From contig JAFZIZ010000018.1 in assembly GCA_017554145.1 (NCBI GenBank), positions 1-64,000 on the forward strand: a stretch of 64,000 nucleotides of DNA, in the 5' to 3' direction. Below, in pieces: positions 10,301 to 15,817 of the stretch (the stretch's first letter is position 1; every line of letters starts with the position of its first letter). The position numbers were made by a program, and so were the translations under genes. Below the pieces are notes generated by a model. The model was not told where the DNA came from. It ran no database searches and worked only from the letters and a program-made list of their open reading frames with translations. This stretch comes from Prevotella sp. (GTDB lineage: Bacteria > Bacteroidota > Bacteroidia > Bacteroidales > Bacteroidaceae).

Positions 10301-10849
10301 CGTAACAGCACCAGTATTGCCAAGGAATTTCGGGTTACTCGTTAAACGGCTCATTTCCGACGCGAAAGACTTCATGTCGGCAATAACCTGCTTGTAACTG
10401 CTGACATCAACACCAAGACCCCTTGCATGGGCGCGATCCATCTGCAAGGCGTTCACAGACTTCATCATGTCGGCGTAGGCATCCACTACACGCTTCTTCG
10501 ACTTCTCGATTTCATCCGCTACTTTCTTGGATTCATCCGCTCCACGTCTCAGGGGCTTGGTGATGTTGTCAGCGACGTTACGTAGGCCGGAGCCATCGTT
10601 TAATTCTTTCAACTTCTTTTTCAGACCGTCAATCTCTCTCTGCATCCTTTGAATCTCAGATGAATCGCCAATCTTCAAATTCTTCAAAGTCCTAATGACT
10701 GACTCGGCTTCGCCAAAGTCAATCTTCAACTTGTAACCTTTGCCACCATTGTTGGCAAAGTTGTTGATCTTCTCAGTCCAGTCTTTTAACTTCTTGTCAA
10801 GTTGCTCGATAGAGACAGAGAACATCAGAGGTGATAAATTTTCTGCCAT
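4391..10849 (-). CDS. Phage tail tape-measure protein
   Basis: 2152 residues from ATG 10849; a start 30 bases upstream is possible but adds a basic stretch that looks untranslated. Tape-measure proteins set tail length and guide DNA exit in siphophages and myophages. Residues about 380-530 match the tape-measure N-terminal domain, with phrases RLSIGAILGDTAHA, SPFGVTELDAMTKQLSAFG, ADISAATGTD and LRQFSMANVP. Before this are 350 residues of helical coiled coil. A hydrophobic, Ala/Gly-rich segment lies near residues 600-760. The C-terminal 1000 residues alternate coiled coil with Gly/Ala-rich stretches. By the usual relation of length to residue number, a protein this long would specify a long tail. 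It is the only gene on its strand here and is separated from the other tail-like genes by about 10 kb, which is not normal phage order. Confidence 0.9.
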   Translation of the reverse strand: MAENLSPLMFSVSIEQLDKKLKDWTEKINNFANNGGKGYKLKIDFGEAESVIRTLKNLKIGDSSEIQRMQREIDGLKKKLKELNDGSGLRNVADNITKPLRRGADESKKVADEIEKSKKRVVDAYADMMKSVNALQMDRAHARGLGVDVSSYKQVIADMKSFASEMSRLTSNPKFLGNTGAVTSMMNQYDRYMQVIRMLRNEINGLSRTQQEQSRAAEKQKLVDKRSVNEAVYQIAVLEKKIAALQALQSQANKLGVKTPNLDKLLQDMDGYMQKFTAIFRNGGHLEDGTTAQMLKAEGGYRALTQRIQQNTQETRINIAARNSAVAAVTWLAGEEMRLAQAINQSTSALHGQSQTLQDLRSMAAQYLSVWGAKSFIDNIIEKGGKLEQQRLSIGAILGDTAHATDLFSKVKNLAIKSPFGVTELDAMTKQLSAFGFEYSELYDMTKRLADISAATGTDVSRLALALGHVRSETALTGYTLRQFSMANVPLLQRLADKFGVTTSQIRKMVSRKEIGYDDVLNVLKDMTNQGGPFFEAQETMSQALNAKFKNLRDSYEIMFNEIAESGVGSGLKDLAAILTTLSRHWEELFTIVGSGIVAFGAVKTYMALVNSLLGANAIAVMNGIKAYQRAEIASLRLARSYRDITLAENAMIATTHKWTASERLAQSWIGRRIGLSRQLNDAQKLRIATTRQQIVFGNALALSERRQTTEDLARQVALGKTSKAQARQAIILSDLTKAEKSAGIAAVNSVRTYGAMTGVVNGLSMGFVKLGAAMKSLFLNPQMALFALLAGVMELWQRNKIEVDRAKQLNDDLFNRALEGVKNIRSMMEATGLTFKVNDVEVEIGDVKDILNGKFSYKPSAEMSTQDMMAQIDKWTQFIREYAATPNRILNESFKDDKGNVRSVAEQYDILAKSVTQTAEAYVYLKQVSSAIEYAENATNGGWFNDSFITNINDYSNAVKKYNDSITELTVKHSQSIDTALTAARSEKTFADALKVANAAMVKNEKRNLTEAEQLKMLVENQDKYTDAVKAFEDAREGMTKYERKALGHVFHGSGGGYLGADGPDKYAWMMKSAFEEMDADATKWANSLKAKLTEAGWDFKNLSESQKQAIALALAETVSKADNATEDIRESVKKLASEKFGIQLDVKTVEAAARINAMEQSLKDLVGHDWHIDIKTATNFGDVISKIRQDYKSAQDYFNNVKPLMIKMGVDVSGGMKELGLTQRTALVNQWKKENPGKDATIFENMLADWDSYATKLNDAMGFNAATGISLSDPNSGGKTFRDKNTAKADKELELWRKRIQLLEKYRQELAQLEKLMTRAQAESKLKAEGDFAPLWSYFTNPNDFDASLNEAAKKIGSKTEERKVFVEGLGSKKSAESLRKFKEDISFAVSELERLERIVGENYDTYKKWLQLTGDPDFAARIAGVVQNTSYSDWLKDKMQEEMKKVGNQYTPDQIFAMSESEVKKFGKDSAIYKIWDAWQENRLKIEKESATAYENAIKNAKDYATQIAQINGELAYQNELISKNSKLTEAEKSSAISRNTASAQLKIMELSADYKKLFGDSFIKAKAELQTFANTLKQKLNEALKTGAITAKEYSDKISAINKRMRELDKQDSYFQSYMKNGLNGIFENMIKRGKSMQEEGAQKYQDAQKILDTSSDQQQIAQAFKDSDAAQSMMQMGEGMEAMGEGGMECVAIIDMIVHGIDNLVQGFNDAFQQIREMYTALGYDTESDSWEDANTFFSSFSSASSSAAKGWDSLKNGDAGGVISGVVGSFTGWITGFAKGHDKKRQNHIEALQRNVAALEANTEVIKSLRGRTLGYDTGALRRYFAKTYKGGDAASNAMREFYTTGSGASGYAQELAALEKERQDYVNMYNEEDDKKDSSDEALLEFKKKIAELDEQIHYFSEDLAKELWDIDIKGWADQLSDGLSTAFENGESAAKAYKDTVTHILQQVMNKMMQMAILEPMFANLEEKLFGSVEKGTKGVFNAKDPKSSMAAVTSTITNFFGKGGEGEQTITAALEFMNAFERGLNNAGLSVMNDSANTLSSSVQGTSEETSGLLAGYVNAARQDLSIMRILQESQYKEFVQTYWRDYIEQISGMSNHVAGIHDNTQALVRMIERGDGALFEAIKSMSDHIDRAANGIEQISIK

Positions 10850-11021
10850 AAGTCTTCTTTTTTTGTGTTGGTATGGCAAAATTTGTAAAATTATTTTACA
10901 AAACCTCTCAAAAATTGTGGGAATCTTTAAAATATCGAAGTAAAAAGTTGAATTATCACCAGTTTTCAGTAATTTACCACCAAAAACAAGGTATTGTAAT
11001 AATAATTTACTACCTTTGCAT

Positions 11022-11214
11022 CGTAGTGACTTGATTAGCCCGAACGAAGGTGACTTCGTGATTCGTCAATCCTGCTGCTTCTGTAACTGCAAAGACCTTT
11101 CTGGGTACGTCATAGCTGTTATTAGTCCGGACAATGGAGCAGCCGATTCAAAGAACGTAGCACACCAAACTATCAAGAAGCCCGCTCAGTAGCCCTTTCT
11201 GAACGGACTTTTTT
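11022..11214 (+). ncRNA. Putative structured small RNA between the tape-measure and HD-domain genes
   Basis: No open frame of note. A good -7 element, TACCTTTG at 11011-11018, puts a start near 11022. CGAAG-GTGA-CTTCG forms a tight hairpin near 11045-11060 with outer CGAA/TTCG pairing. A terminator-like hairpin ends the region: about eight pairs with two mismatches (11180-11189 with 11199-11208), then six T. Promoter, compact hairpin and terminator without a coding frame suggest a transcript of about 190 nt. It matches no RNA family I recognise. Confidence 0.5.
11180..11214 (+). terminator. Terminator of the 11022 small RNA
   Basis: GCCCGCTCAG pairs imperfectly with CTGAACGGAC (two C-A mismatches), followed by six T. 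Confidence 0.55.
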
Positions 11215-11232
11215 GTTAGAATGCTTGTGGTA

Positions 11233-12252
11233 TCAAGTATGCCTGCTTACCATTTTCCGAAGTAGGTTTCTTCCATTTTCAGTTGCCAGTTTGTTTAATT
11301 CTGGCATAACGCCAACTCTCCACAGGTCAAGTCTATCAGCATCAAAACAAGCGTCAATCGTCGGATTGCCAGTCTTTAGAGTTGTGGTGTGGAGATAACA
11401 TGCTAACTTCAACAAGTCAATCTCATAATCGGAAAGGTCTTTCAACAATGTGTTTCTTAATTCGTCAATCAGTACAGAAGCACGTTGACCGTGTTCGGTG
11501 TCTTCTCCATCTTTAATCCTGCATGAATCGTGTAAGTATGCAAACAAGGCGACAACAAGACGGTTTACCCCAGGTACTGCTAATCGCATTCCGTTAGAAT
11601 ATACCCTGTCCCAATGGTCAATGCCATGTGTTGTACTTAGCGTCCACTTTTTTTGACAATAATCACGCACGTCTCTTACTATCTTAGGAAGATCGTCACT
11701 TGACATCGGTCTGTTGTCCTTGTTTGTGATTTTAACGTGTGTAGCAAATTCCTTGGCAAGCCTTATAGCCTTTTCCTCAGCAACGAAGAAATGTATGCCA
11801 CACATTTCTTTGTTTACGTCAAAATCATCCGAAACAACGTACTCTCCAACTTTATAGATGGACGCATGACCCATGAAGTGAGAGCGAACCTCATTAACCC
11901 TATTTCGGTTGAAAAATGGACTGATCTCAATAACCAATGCCTTTTCACTTCTTGCTGCACCAAAATAGTGTTCGTCAAATGTATATAGACAACCTTCTTC
12001 TATAAGAAGTTTGCACAAATACATATTACAACCTTTGCCAAATAGCACCTTGTACCCATAGAACGGAGGACGTAATGATTCTCTAATTTCATTCAATACG
12101 CGAGAACAATCATTCTTTTCATCCGATGAACCATAAAGCCTAAGATATGATTCTATTTCCGCATCTGTCGCATTTGGCAGAACGATACCTGTTTGACAGG
12201 CAAAACGATACGCTTGATTGAATAGATCAGCGTCCAGATTTTTTACTTCCAT
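11233..12252 (-). CDS. HD-domain protein with a DUF5758-like N-terminus
   Basis: 339 residues. The C-terminal half has an HD-superfamily layout: HGIDHWDRV near residue 205, the metal-binding HD pair in LHDSCR near 237, HGQRA near 250, then ACYLHTT and PTIDACFDADRLDLWRVG, which fit the later metal and helix positions. HD proteins are metal-dependent phosphohydrolases, often acting on nucleotides. The N-terminal half includes GIHFFVAEEKAIRLA, resembling the GIHFF core of DUF5758, a domain often found with pentapeptide repeats. It is 17 bases downstream of the 12270 gene on the same strand, so the two are probably co-transcribed. A nucleotide-related defence or regulatory role is possible but unproven. 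Confidence 0.75.
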   Translation of the reverse strand: MEVKNLDADLFNQAYRFACQTGIVLPNATDAEIESYLRLYGSSDEKNDCSRVLNEIRESLRPPFYGYKVLFGKGCNMYLCKLLIEEGCLYTFDEHYFGAARSEKALVIEISPFFNRNRVNEVRSHFMGHASIYKVGEYVVSDDFDVNKEMCGIHFFVAEEKAIRLAKEFATHVKITNKDNRPMSSDDLPKIVRDVRDYCQKKWTLSTTHGIDHWDRVYSNGMRLAVPGVNRLVVALFAYLHDSCRIKDGEDTEHGQRASVLIDELRNTLLKDLSDYEIDLLKLACYLHTTTLKTGNPTIDACFDADRLDLWRVGVMPELNKLATENGRNLLRKMVSRHT

Positions 12253-12269
12253 TCAACAAAGAGAAAAAA

Positions 12270-13061
12270 CTACACATAGATTGGTTCCCATGCCATCAGG
12301 CCATTTTCCATCAGATTTAAAAGCCTTTTGGTTCTAATATTCAAAGTAGGATATTCAACAATAGTGGGAGACCCCATCGTAATCGGATTGTTGATTATAG
12401 TCGCTTCTCCTGTTTCATCGTTAATAGTTACAGTTGAATCATGCTTTATTATTACAACATTTTGGCAACCAGGCTTGATAGTGACAGAAGCAGAATCAGT
12501 GAGTTCAATTCTTGCACCAGCACGTTCTGCCGTATTGAGAAGCGTAAGTTCTGAATCATCACGGACTGTTATAGTGGGGTTATGGTGGGCAGATAAACTA
12601 ATACTCATATTAGAAGTACCGAGAATTAAATAATGTTGACAAGAGCTACATAATAGATCTTCTGGGTATCTTGATTCTCTATACGTGTCATTACGCAACG
12701 ATAACATGGGCGGCAATGCGCCATTAAAGTTGGAGTCTATGTATATACCTACTTGATTTAGGAAAGAGGCACTGAAGTATTGTCTGAAAAAACCAGTAGA
12801 AAACCATCGAAACAATAAACATTCGTCACGACATTGCCAGAAAAGAAGCTCAAATTCTCTTACGGTAAATCTGGACTGATATTGCTGTCTAAACTCAGCA
12901 GACGATAGAGTTGAAATATCATCCATTTTCCATCGGTGAACCCAATCTTCAAAAGCATTGACAAATTCAGCTTCGTTAAAATTGTTGGAAATTACTCCAC
13001 GCCATGATTCTATTACGTTGTTCTTGTAAGTATCGAACATTTCCTGTGCTACTGCATCCAT
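12270..13061 (-). CDS. Beta-solenoid-like element protein (paralogue of the 3673 gene)
   Basis: 263 residues from ATG 13061. A longer reading to 13346 exists, but its extra 95 residues translate promoter and palindrome sequence and are rejected. The N-terminal half is helical and aromatic (FEDWVHRWK, LLFWQCRDECLLFRWF). The C-terminal third is strand-turn repeats (ITVRDDSELTLL, IELTDSASVTI, NVVIIKHDSTVTIND) resembling the end of the 3673 protein. The pattern is bactofilin-like or solenoid-like, with no signal peptide. It is first in a two-gene minus-strand unit with the HD-domain gene; a -7 element (TATATTTG on the minus strand) lies just upstream. Function unknown. Confidence 0.72.
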   Translation of the reverse strand: MDAVAQEMFDTYKNNVIESWRGVISNNFNEAEFVNAFEDWVHRWKMDDISTLSSAEFRQQYQSRFTVREFELLFWQCRDECLLFRWFSTGFFRQYFSASFLNQVGIYIDSNFNGALPPMLSLRNDTYRESRYPEDLLCSSCQHYLILGTSNMSISLSAHHNPTITVRDDSELTLLNTAERAGARIELTDSASVTIKPGCQNVVIIKHDSTVTINDETGEATIINNPITMGSPTIVEYPTLNIRTKRLLNLMENGLMAWEPIYV

Positions 13062-13241
13062 AACTTTTATTTTTTCTGCAAATATAATAGAATCGTCGGA
13101 AAGTATGAATGTCTGATAATAGATATGTTTGCACACTGACGAAAGATTACCAATACAAATGTGAAAAACGAAAATGAAAAATAAAAAATCTCGGCGAAAG
13201 GTGAGGTGGGGGCTTAATAAAGCGTCAAGGGGGGGTGTAGG

Positions 13242-13270
13242 GGTATAAATACGAGAATCGTATTTATACC
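13242..13270. repeat. Perfect 13-bp inverted repeat
   Basis: GGTATAAATACGA (13242-13254) and TCGTATTTATACC (13258-13270) are perfect inverses with a GAA spacer. AT-rich and flanked by runs of G and of TATA. It lies between divergent transcription units (12270 minus, 13435 plus): either a regulatory palindrome or a strong hairpin in a long leader. Confidence 0.7.
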
Positions 13271-13284
13271 TATATATATAATAT

Positions 13285-13316
13285 GTCACATTATATCCAT
13301 AATGTAGCAATTTTGG
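13285..13316. repeat. Palindromic site, copy 1 of 2
   Basis: GTCACATTATA-TCC-ATAATGTA, with ATTTTG following, recurs at 14276-14308 as GTCACATTATA-CGG-ATAATGTA with ATTTTG following. The arms ACATTAT/ATAATGT are inverted repeats and only the spacer differs, which is typical of a protein-binding site used twice. Confidence 0.6.
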
Positions 13317-13434
13317 GGAAATGAATAAAATATTTAATAGGAGCAAACTTTTTTCTGAAAATGTTTGGTAGTTTGAAATATTATTCGTAACTTTGCACCA
13401 TATTTTTAATATTAACGTCTAAACTTTTAGCATT

Positions 13435-13662
13435 ATGAACAAGCAAGTAATTAACGAGAACAACGAAGTTTTCACTACATTGGTAGGAGTTATCTCATCA
13501 GTCAAGAACGCAGAAGAAGCGTTTGAGCGTGCAACAACACTGTTTGACGAAGACAAAGAACTTTATAACGATAAGTTCACAGACTTAACAGAACAACTTA
13601 AGAAGGTAGTCGAAGAGTTTGCACAACGTGTAACGGCGGTTAAACTGGCAGAAGTTGTTTAG
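13435..13662 (+). CDS. Small hypothetical element protein
   Basis: 75 residues, acidic and probably all-helical with heptad-like spacing (VVEEFAQRVTAVKLAEVV at the C-terminus). TAACTTTG lies about 40 bases upstream as a promoter and a strong terminator follows, so it is monocistronic. No recognisable family. Confidence 0.65.
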   Translation: MNKQVINENNEVFTTLVGVISSVKNAEEAFERATTLFDEDKELYNDKFTDLTEQLKKVVEEFAQRVTAVKLAEVV

Positions 13663-13686
13663 TAATTCCGACACTAACATTTATAA

Positions 13687-13716
13687 AGCGGTTGCAACAT
13701 GATTGCAGCCGTTTTT
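13687..13716 (+). terminator. Terminator of the 13435 gene
   Basis: An eleven-base-pair stem (13687-13697 with 13703-13713, two G-U pairs), CATGA loop, and T run. Confidence 0.85.
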
Positions 13717-14108
13717 CTTTTGTCCTGTTTTGGCTTGTTTGGCGGTTCTTTTTCTTTTTGCCCTTATTGTTACCCACCAAACAAGTGAAACACGCTCTAA
13801 ACGTCTCTTTTTTGCTTTTCTCTTATGTTGTAGTATTACCAGGAAACAACCAACACAAACAAACACTTTCCTTCTATCTGGTTGCTATCTGGATGCAGCA
13901 CAACCAACGAAAAGCACAACCAGCCAACGAACAACAAAAGCGGGTGATCATGATGCAGCGCACAATCAGGTAACAACCAAAACAAAATAACTCTTTTTCT
14001 TTTTGTTCTTATTCTGAATAGAAGAAACAAGCAGAACCGACAACTACAGCAAGTGACAGCCTACCAGATTAACAACAGCTTTCGCAGGTTCTTTTATTTT
14101 TCAAGCCT

Positions 14109-14153
14109 CAACCGTTACACGCGCAGGAAGTTCGACACTTACAAGGTCGTGAG
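14109..14153. repeat. Imperfect direct repeat, copy A
   Basis: Shares CAACCGT, ACACGCGCAGG and ACTTACAAGGT in order with copy B at 14199-14247. Translated on the plus strand, both give TRRK/E..TYKV, so this may be a duplicated short coding module. Confidence 0.5.
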
Positions 14154-14198
14154 TTGGCAGGAGTTTCATTTACACCTGCAACCGCCTTACAAAATTTG

Positions 14199-14247
14199 CA
14201 ACCGTCGTTGACACGCGCAGGGAGGCGAAGACTTACAAGGTTTAGAG
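14199..14247. repeat. Imperfect direct repeat, copy B
   Basis: Partner of 14109-14153, about 90 bases downstream, with the same ordered blocks CAACCGT, ACACGCGCAGG and ACTTACAAGGT. Confidence 0.5.
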
Positions 14248-14275
14248 CCGTTTTCAGTTCCATTTTCGCCAAAAA

Positions 14276-14308
14276 GTCACATTATACGGATAATGTAACC
14301 GATTTTGA
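14276..14308. repeat. Palindromic site, copy 2 of 2
   Basis: Second copy of the GTCACATTATA-n3-ATAATGTA site described at 13285, about 990 bases away in the same orientation, including the trailing ATTTTG. Confidence 0.6.
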
Positions 14309-14487
14309 GCGTTTTGCAGCCTATTTCGGGCAAAAATCGGGCAAAAACGCGCCAGTCTTCAAAATGTTGACAAAATTCACGCTCTTATTATCTCGATGGT
14401 ACTGGTGGCATATCTCATGGCTGTTGTGGTGATGGTTGCCGACGGCACGTTACAAGTCACATCGTTTTAACTTCTGGTCGTTACGAC

Positions 14488-14652
14488 ATGAGACAGATAT
14501 TGTCTTTCTCTATCATCTGAGGTTACGGAGGCGCAATCTGGCATAGAAACGACTACGACGAAGACACGCGAAACTTCCATTACGCTTACATAGAAGCCCG
14601 ACAGACCGTTTATTTCTGCAATGACGGTCAACTTGTAAGGTCAAGACACTAA
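14488..14652 (+). pseudogene. Small reading frame interrupted by one in-frame TGA
   Basis: ATG 14488 gives ten residues, then TGA at 14518-14520, then 43 protein-like codons (contains HRNDYDEDTRN and YIEARQTVYF) ending in TAA at 14650. With the TGA read through it would be a 54-residue protein rich in Tyr, Arg and Asp. Simplest reading: a decayed gene or a sequencing difference; stop-codon recoding is possible but has no support elsewhere in the element. GGAGG at 14526-14530 is followed by no start codon. Confidence 0.35.
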
Positions 14653-14728
14653 ATCGCGTCTGTCCGGCTCTTTTTGGGCTTGTTTTGGCTCAGAAAACGA
14701 CACTCTTCACTCTCTTTTCTTCTTTCTT

Positions 14729-14899
14729 CGGACACATCAGGAACGAAACTGTCACAAAAGGCACTACGCGCACACTCGCATTGAGTCGGTGTTTGGTGGT
14801 GGGTCGGCATCGTTTGACGTTCTTTCTCAAAATGCTGTTATTTTTCCCGATGGAGCCAAGGCAATCTTTGTGAAAAGTCGCCATAAATCCAAAATTTAA
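14729..14899 (+). pseudogene. Protein-like frame without an ATG
   Basis: A frame ending in TAA at 14897 reads coherently for about 56 codons, with SVFGGGSASFDVLSQN and FPDGAKAIFVKSRH near its end. The closing VKSRH resembles the VRSRH ending of the fragment just upstream. The only possible start inside it is GTG at 14789, with no clear ribosome site. Probably a relic. Confidence 0.3.
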
Positions 14900-15127
14900 T
14901 CAGTTCCCGCCATCCTCGCCCTCTTCACCCTCATACTTTTTTCTATGGTCGTAATGGTCTTTACCTGCTATGTCTGAAACTTCTGTTGTGATAGTTTGCC
15001 GGAATCGTTCAATGTCGAAAACTTTCTTTCCTGACTCTATGATGCAGTACGAACTATTCTTGAAGTTATGATCTGTTGCTATGAATCTGCCTCTATGTTT
15101 CTGTATTGACTTATGGCTGCTGAATTT
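14900..15127 (-). pseudogene. Frameshifted hypothetical gene
   Basis: 75 protein-like codons on the minus strand (ATDHNFKNSSYCIIESGKKV, then VFDIERFRQTITTEVSDIAG, ending EEGEDGGN) with no ATG, GTG or TTG. A second minus-strand frame overlaps its 5' side (15079-15402) and ends NIEADS exactly where this one becomes coherent, so a single frameshift would join them. That upstream frame runs through the AGTACGA array, so its N-terminus may not be real. Probably a broken gene. Confidence 0.45.
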
Positions 15128-15180
15128 TTATCTGGAAACTTTGACTCACGAAACTTACCCCCTGTTTTTCTACGGATAAA

Positions 15181-15379
15181 GTACGATGATTGCAAAGTAC
15201 GAATATAGAGTACGAATATAGAGTACGAGAATGGAAGTACGAGAATGGAAGTACGAGAATTGGAGTACGAGAATTGGAGTACGAAGTACGATATATCCGT
15301 TGAGAGTACGATATGTTTTCTACGAAGTACGAGAATACCCTCCAGAGTACGATTGCTTGAAGTACGATGGAAAGTACGA
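15181..15379. repeat. Iteron-like array: 14 copies of AGTACGA
   Basis: GTACGA begins at 15181, 15197, 15210, 15223, 15237, 15251, 15265, 15279, 15286, 15306, 15327, 15347, 15362 and 15374. Nearly all copies are preceded by A and all are in the same orientation. Spacing is 13-14 bases in the first half, then 7, then 20-21, close to multiples of a half or two helical turns. Several units extend to AGTACGAGAATGGA or AGTACGAGAATTGG. This is how replication iterons or partition-type binding arrays look; spacers vary, so it is not a CRISPR or simple tandem repeat. Confidence 0.75.
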
Positions 15380-15420
15380 TGAAAGAGAAAGCCTTTGTTC
15401 AAAAATCCCGAAAATTCGTT

Positions 15421-15506
15421 TTTCGGGTAGATTATTTATAAATAGACATTATTAGACATTATCCGATATTATTTAGATACCTATTGACATTATTGATATT
15501 ATTTAT
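15421..15506. other. AT-rich block between two repeat arrays
   Basis: Very AT-rich, with four close copies of GACATTAT/GATATTAT. It lies directly between the AGTACGA array and the 12-bp tandem array, the position of a DNA-unwinding element in an iteron origin. The role is inferred from position and composition. Confidence 0.5.
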
Positions 15507-15574
15507 ATTGTACTTTTTATTGTACTTTTTATTGTACCTTTTACTGTACTTTTTATTGTACTTTTTATTGCACC
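15507..15574. repeat. 12-bp tandem repeat, 5.6 units, AGTAC core inverted
   Basis: Units ATTGTACTTTTT at 15507, 15519, 15531, 15543 and 15555 plus a partial unit at 15567; units 3 and 4 carry one substitution each. On the minus strand each unit reads AAAAAGTACAAT, sharing AGTAC with the neighbouring array but in the opposite orientation. Confidence 0.8.
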
Positions 15575-15699
15575 GAAAATTAACACTTGATTAACAAAAG
15601 GCAAAATAAGGCAGAAATACGATTTTATAAGGTGGTTTGAATGTTTTTCGCCCTCAAAAGATGGTGCAGTAAAGTTTTCATTTATGGAGTTAAAGTCTC

Positions 15700-15733
15700 G
15701 CGTGTACGCACCCGTCACGTATGCGTGTACGCA
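15700..15733. repeat. Two copies of GCGTGTACGCA
   Basis: GCGTGTACGCA at 15700-15710 and 15723-15733; each is nearly self-complementary (TGCGT/ACGCA arms), again centred on GTAC. Followed by TGCACGCGAATG. They lie between the tandem array and the terminator of the 15818 gene. Confidence 0.55.
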
Positions 15734-15756
15734 AGCGTTATGCACGCGAATGAGTC

Positions 15757-15799
15757 AAAAAAAAGGTGTAGAACAGGATTTGCCCCTGCCTACACCTTT
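15757..15799 (-). terminator. Terminator of the 15818 gene
   Basis: On the minus strand AAAGGTGTAG pairs with CTACACCTTT, with an inner CAGG/CCTG pairing, followed by eight T. Confidence 0.85.
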
Positions 15800-15817
15800 G
15801 TAGTGATAGAAATACGA

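Larger units (their letters stand above)
13717..15180. other. Gene-poor 1.5-kb region with repeats and decayed reading frames
   Basis: No gene with a convincing start. 13720-14090 is unusually rich in CAAC/AACA and runs of T. Several plus-strand frames read like protein but have no ATG: about 13949-14211 (ends PPYKICNRR), about 14339-14459 (a hydrophobic stretch, then GTLQVTSF) and 14729-14899. A minus-strand frame fills 14900-15127. I read the region as eroded coding sequence beside a replication or control region; untranslated RNA is an alternative. Confidence 0.5.

Noticed and set aside
12270-13346. Longer start (13346) for the solenoid-like protein
   Set aside because: The added 95 residues cover a perfect palindrome, a binding-site repeat and a promoter. 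ATG 13061 has a -7 element at a suitable distance.
13692-13990. Two overlapping plus-strand frames of 93-95 residues
   Set aside because: Low-complexity T/CAAC-rich sequence after a terminator; no promoter, no conserved-looking segment.
15181-15379. CRISPR array
   Set aside because: Repeat core is only 7 bases, spacing is 7-21 bases and no cas genes are present.
15079-15402. Minus-strand frame of 107 residues across the AGTACGA array
   Set aside because: Most of it translates the repeats (many Tyr/Val/Leu in a fixed pattern). Only its last portion may belong to the frameshifted gene at 14900-15127.
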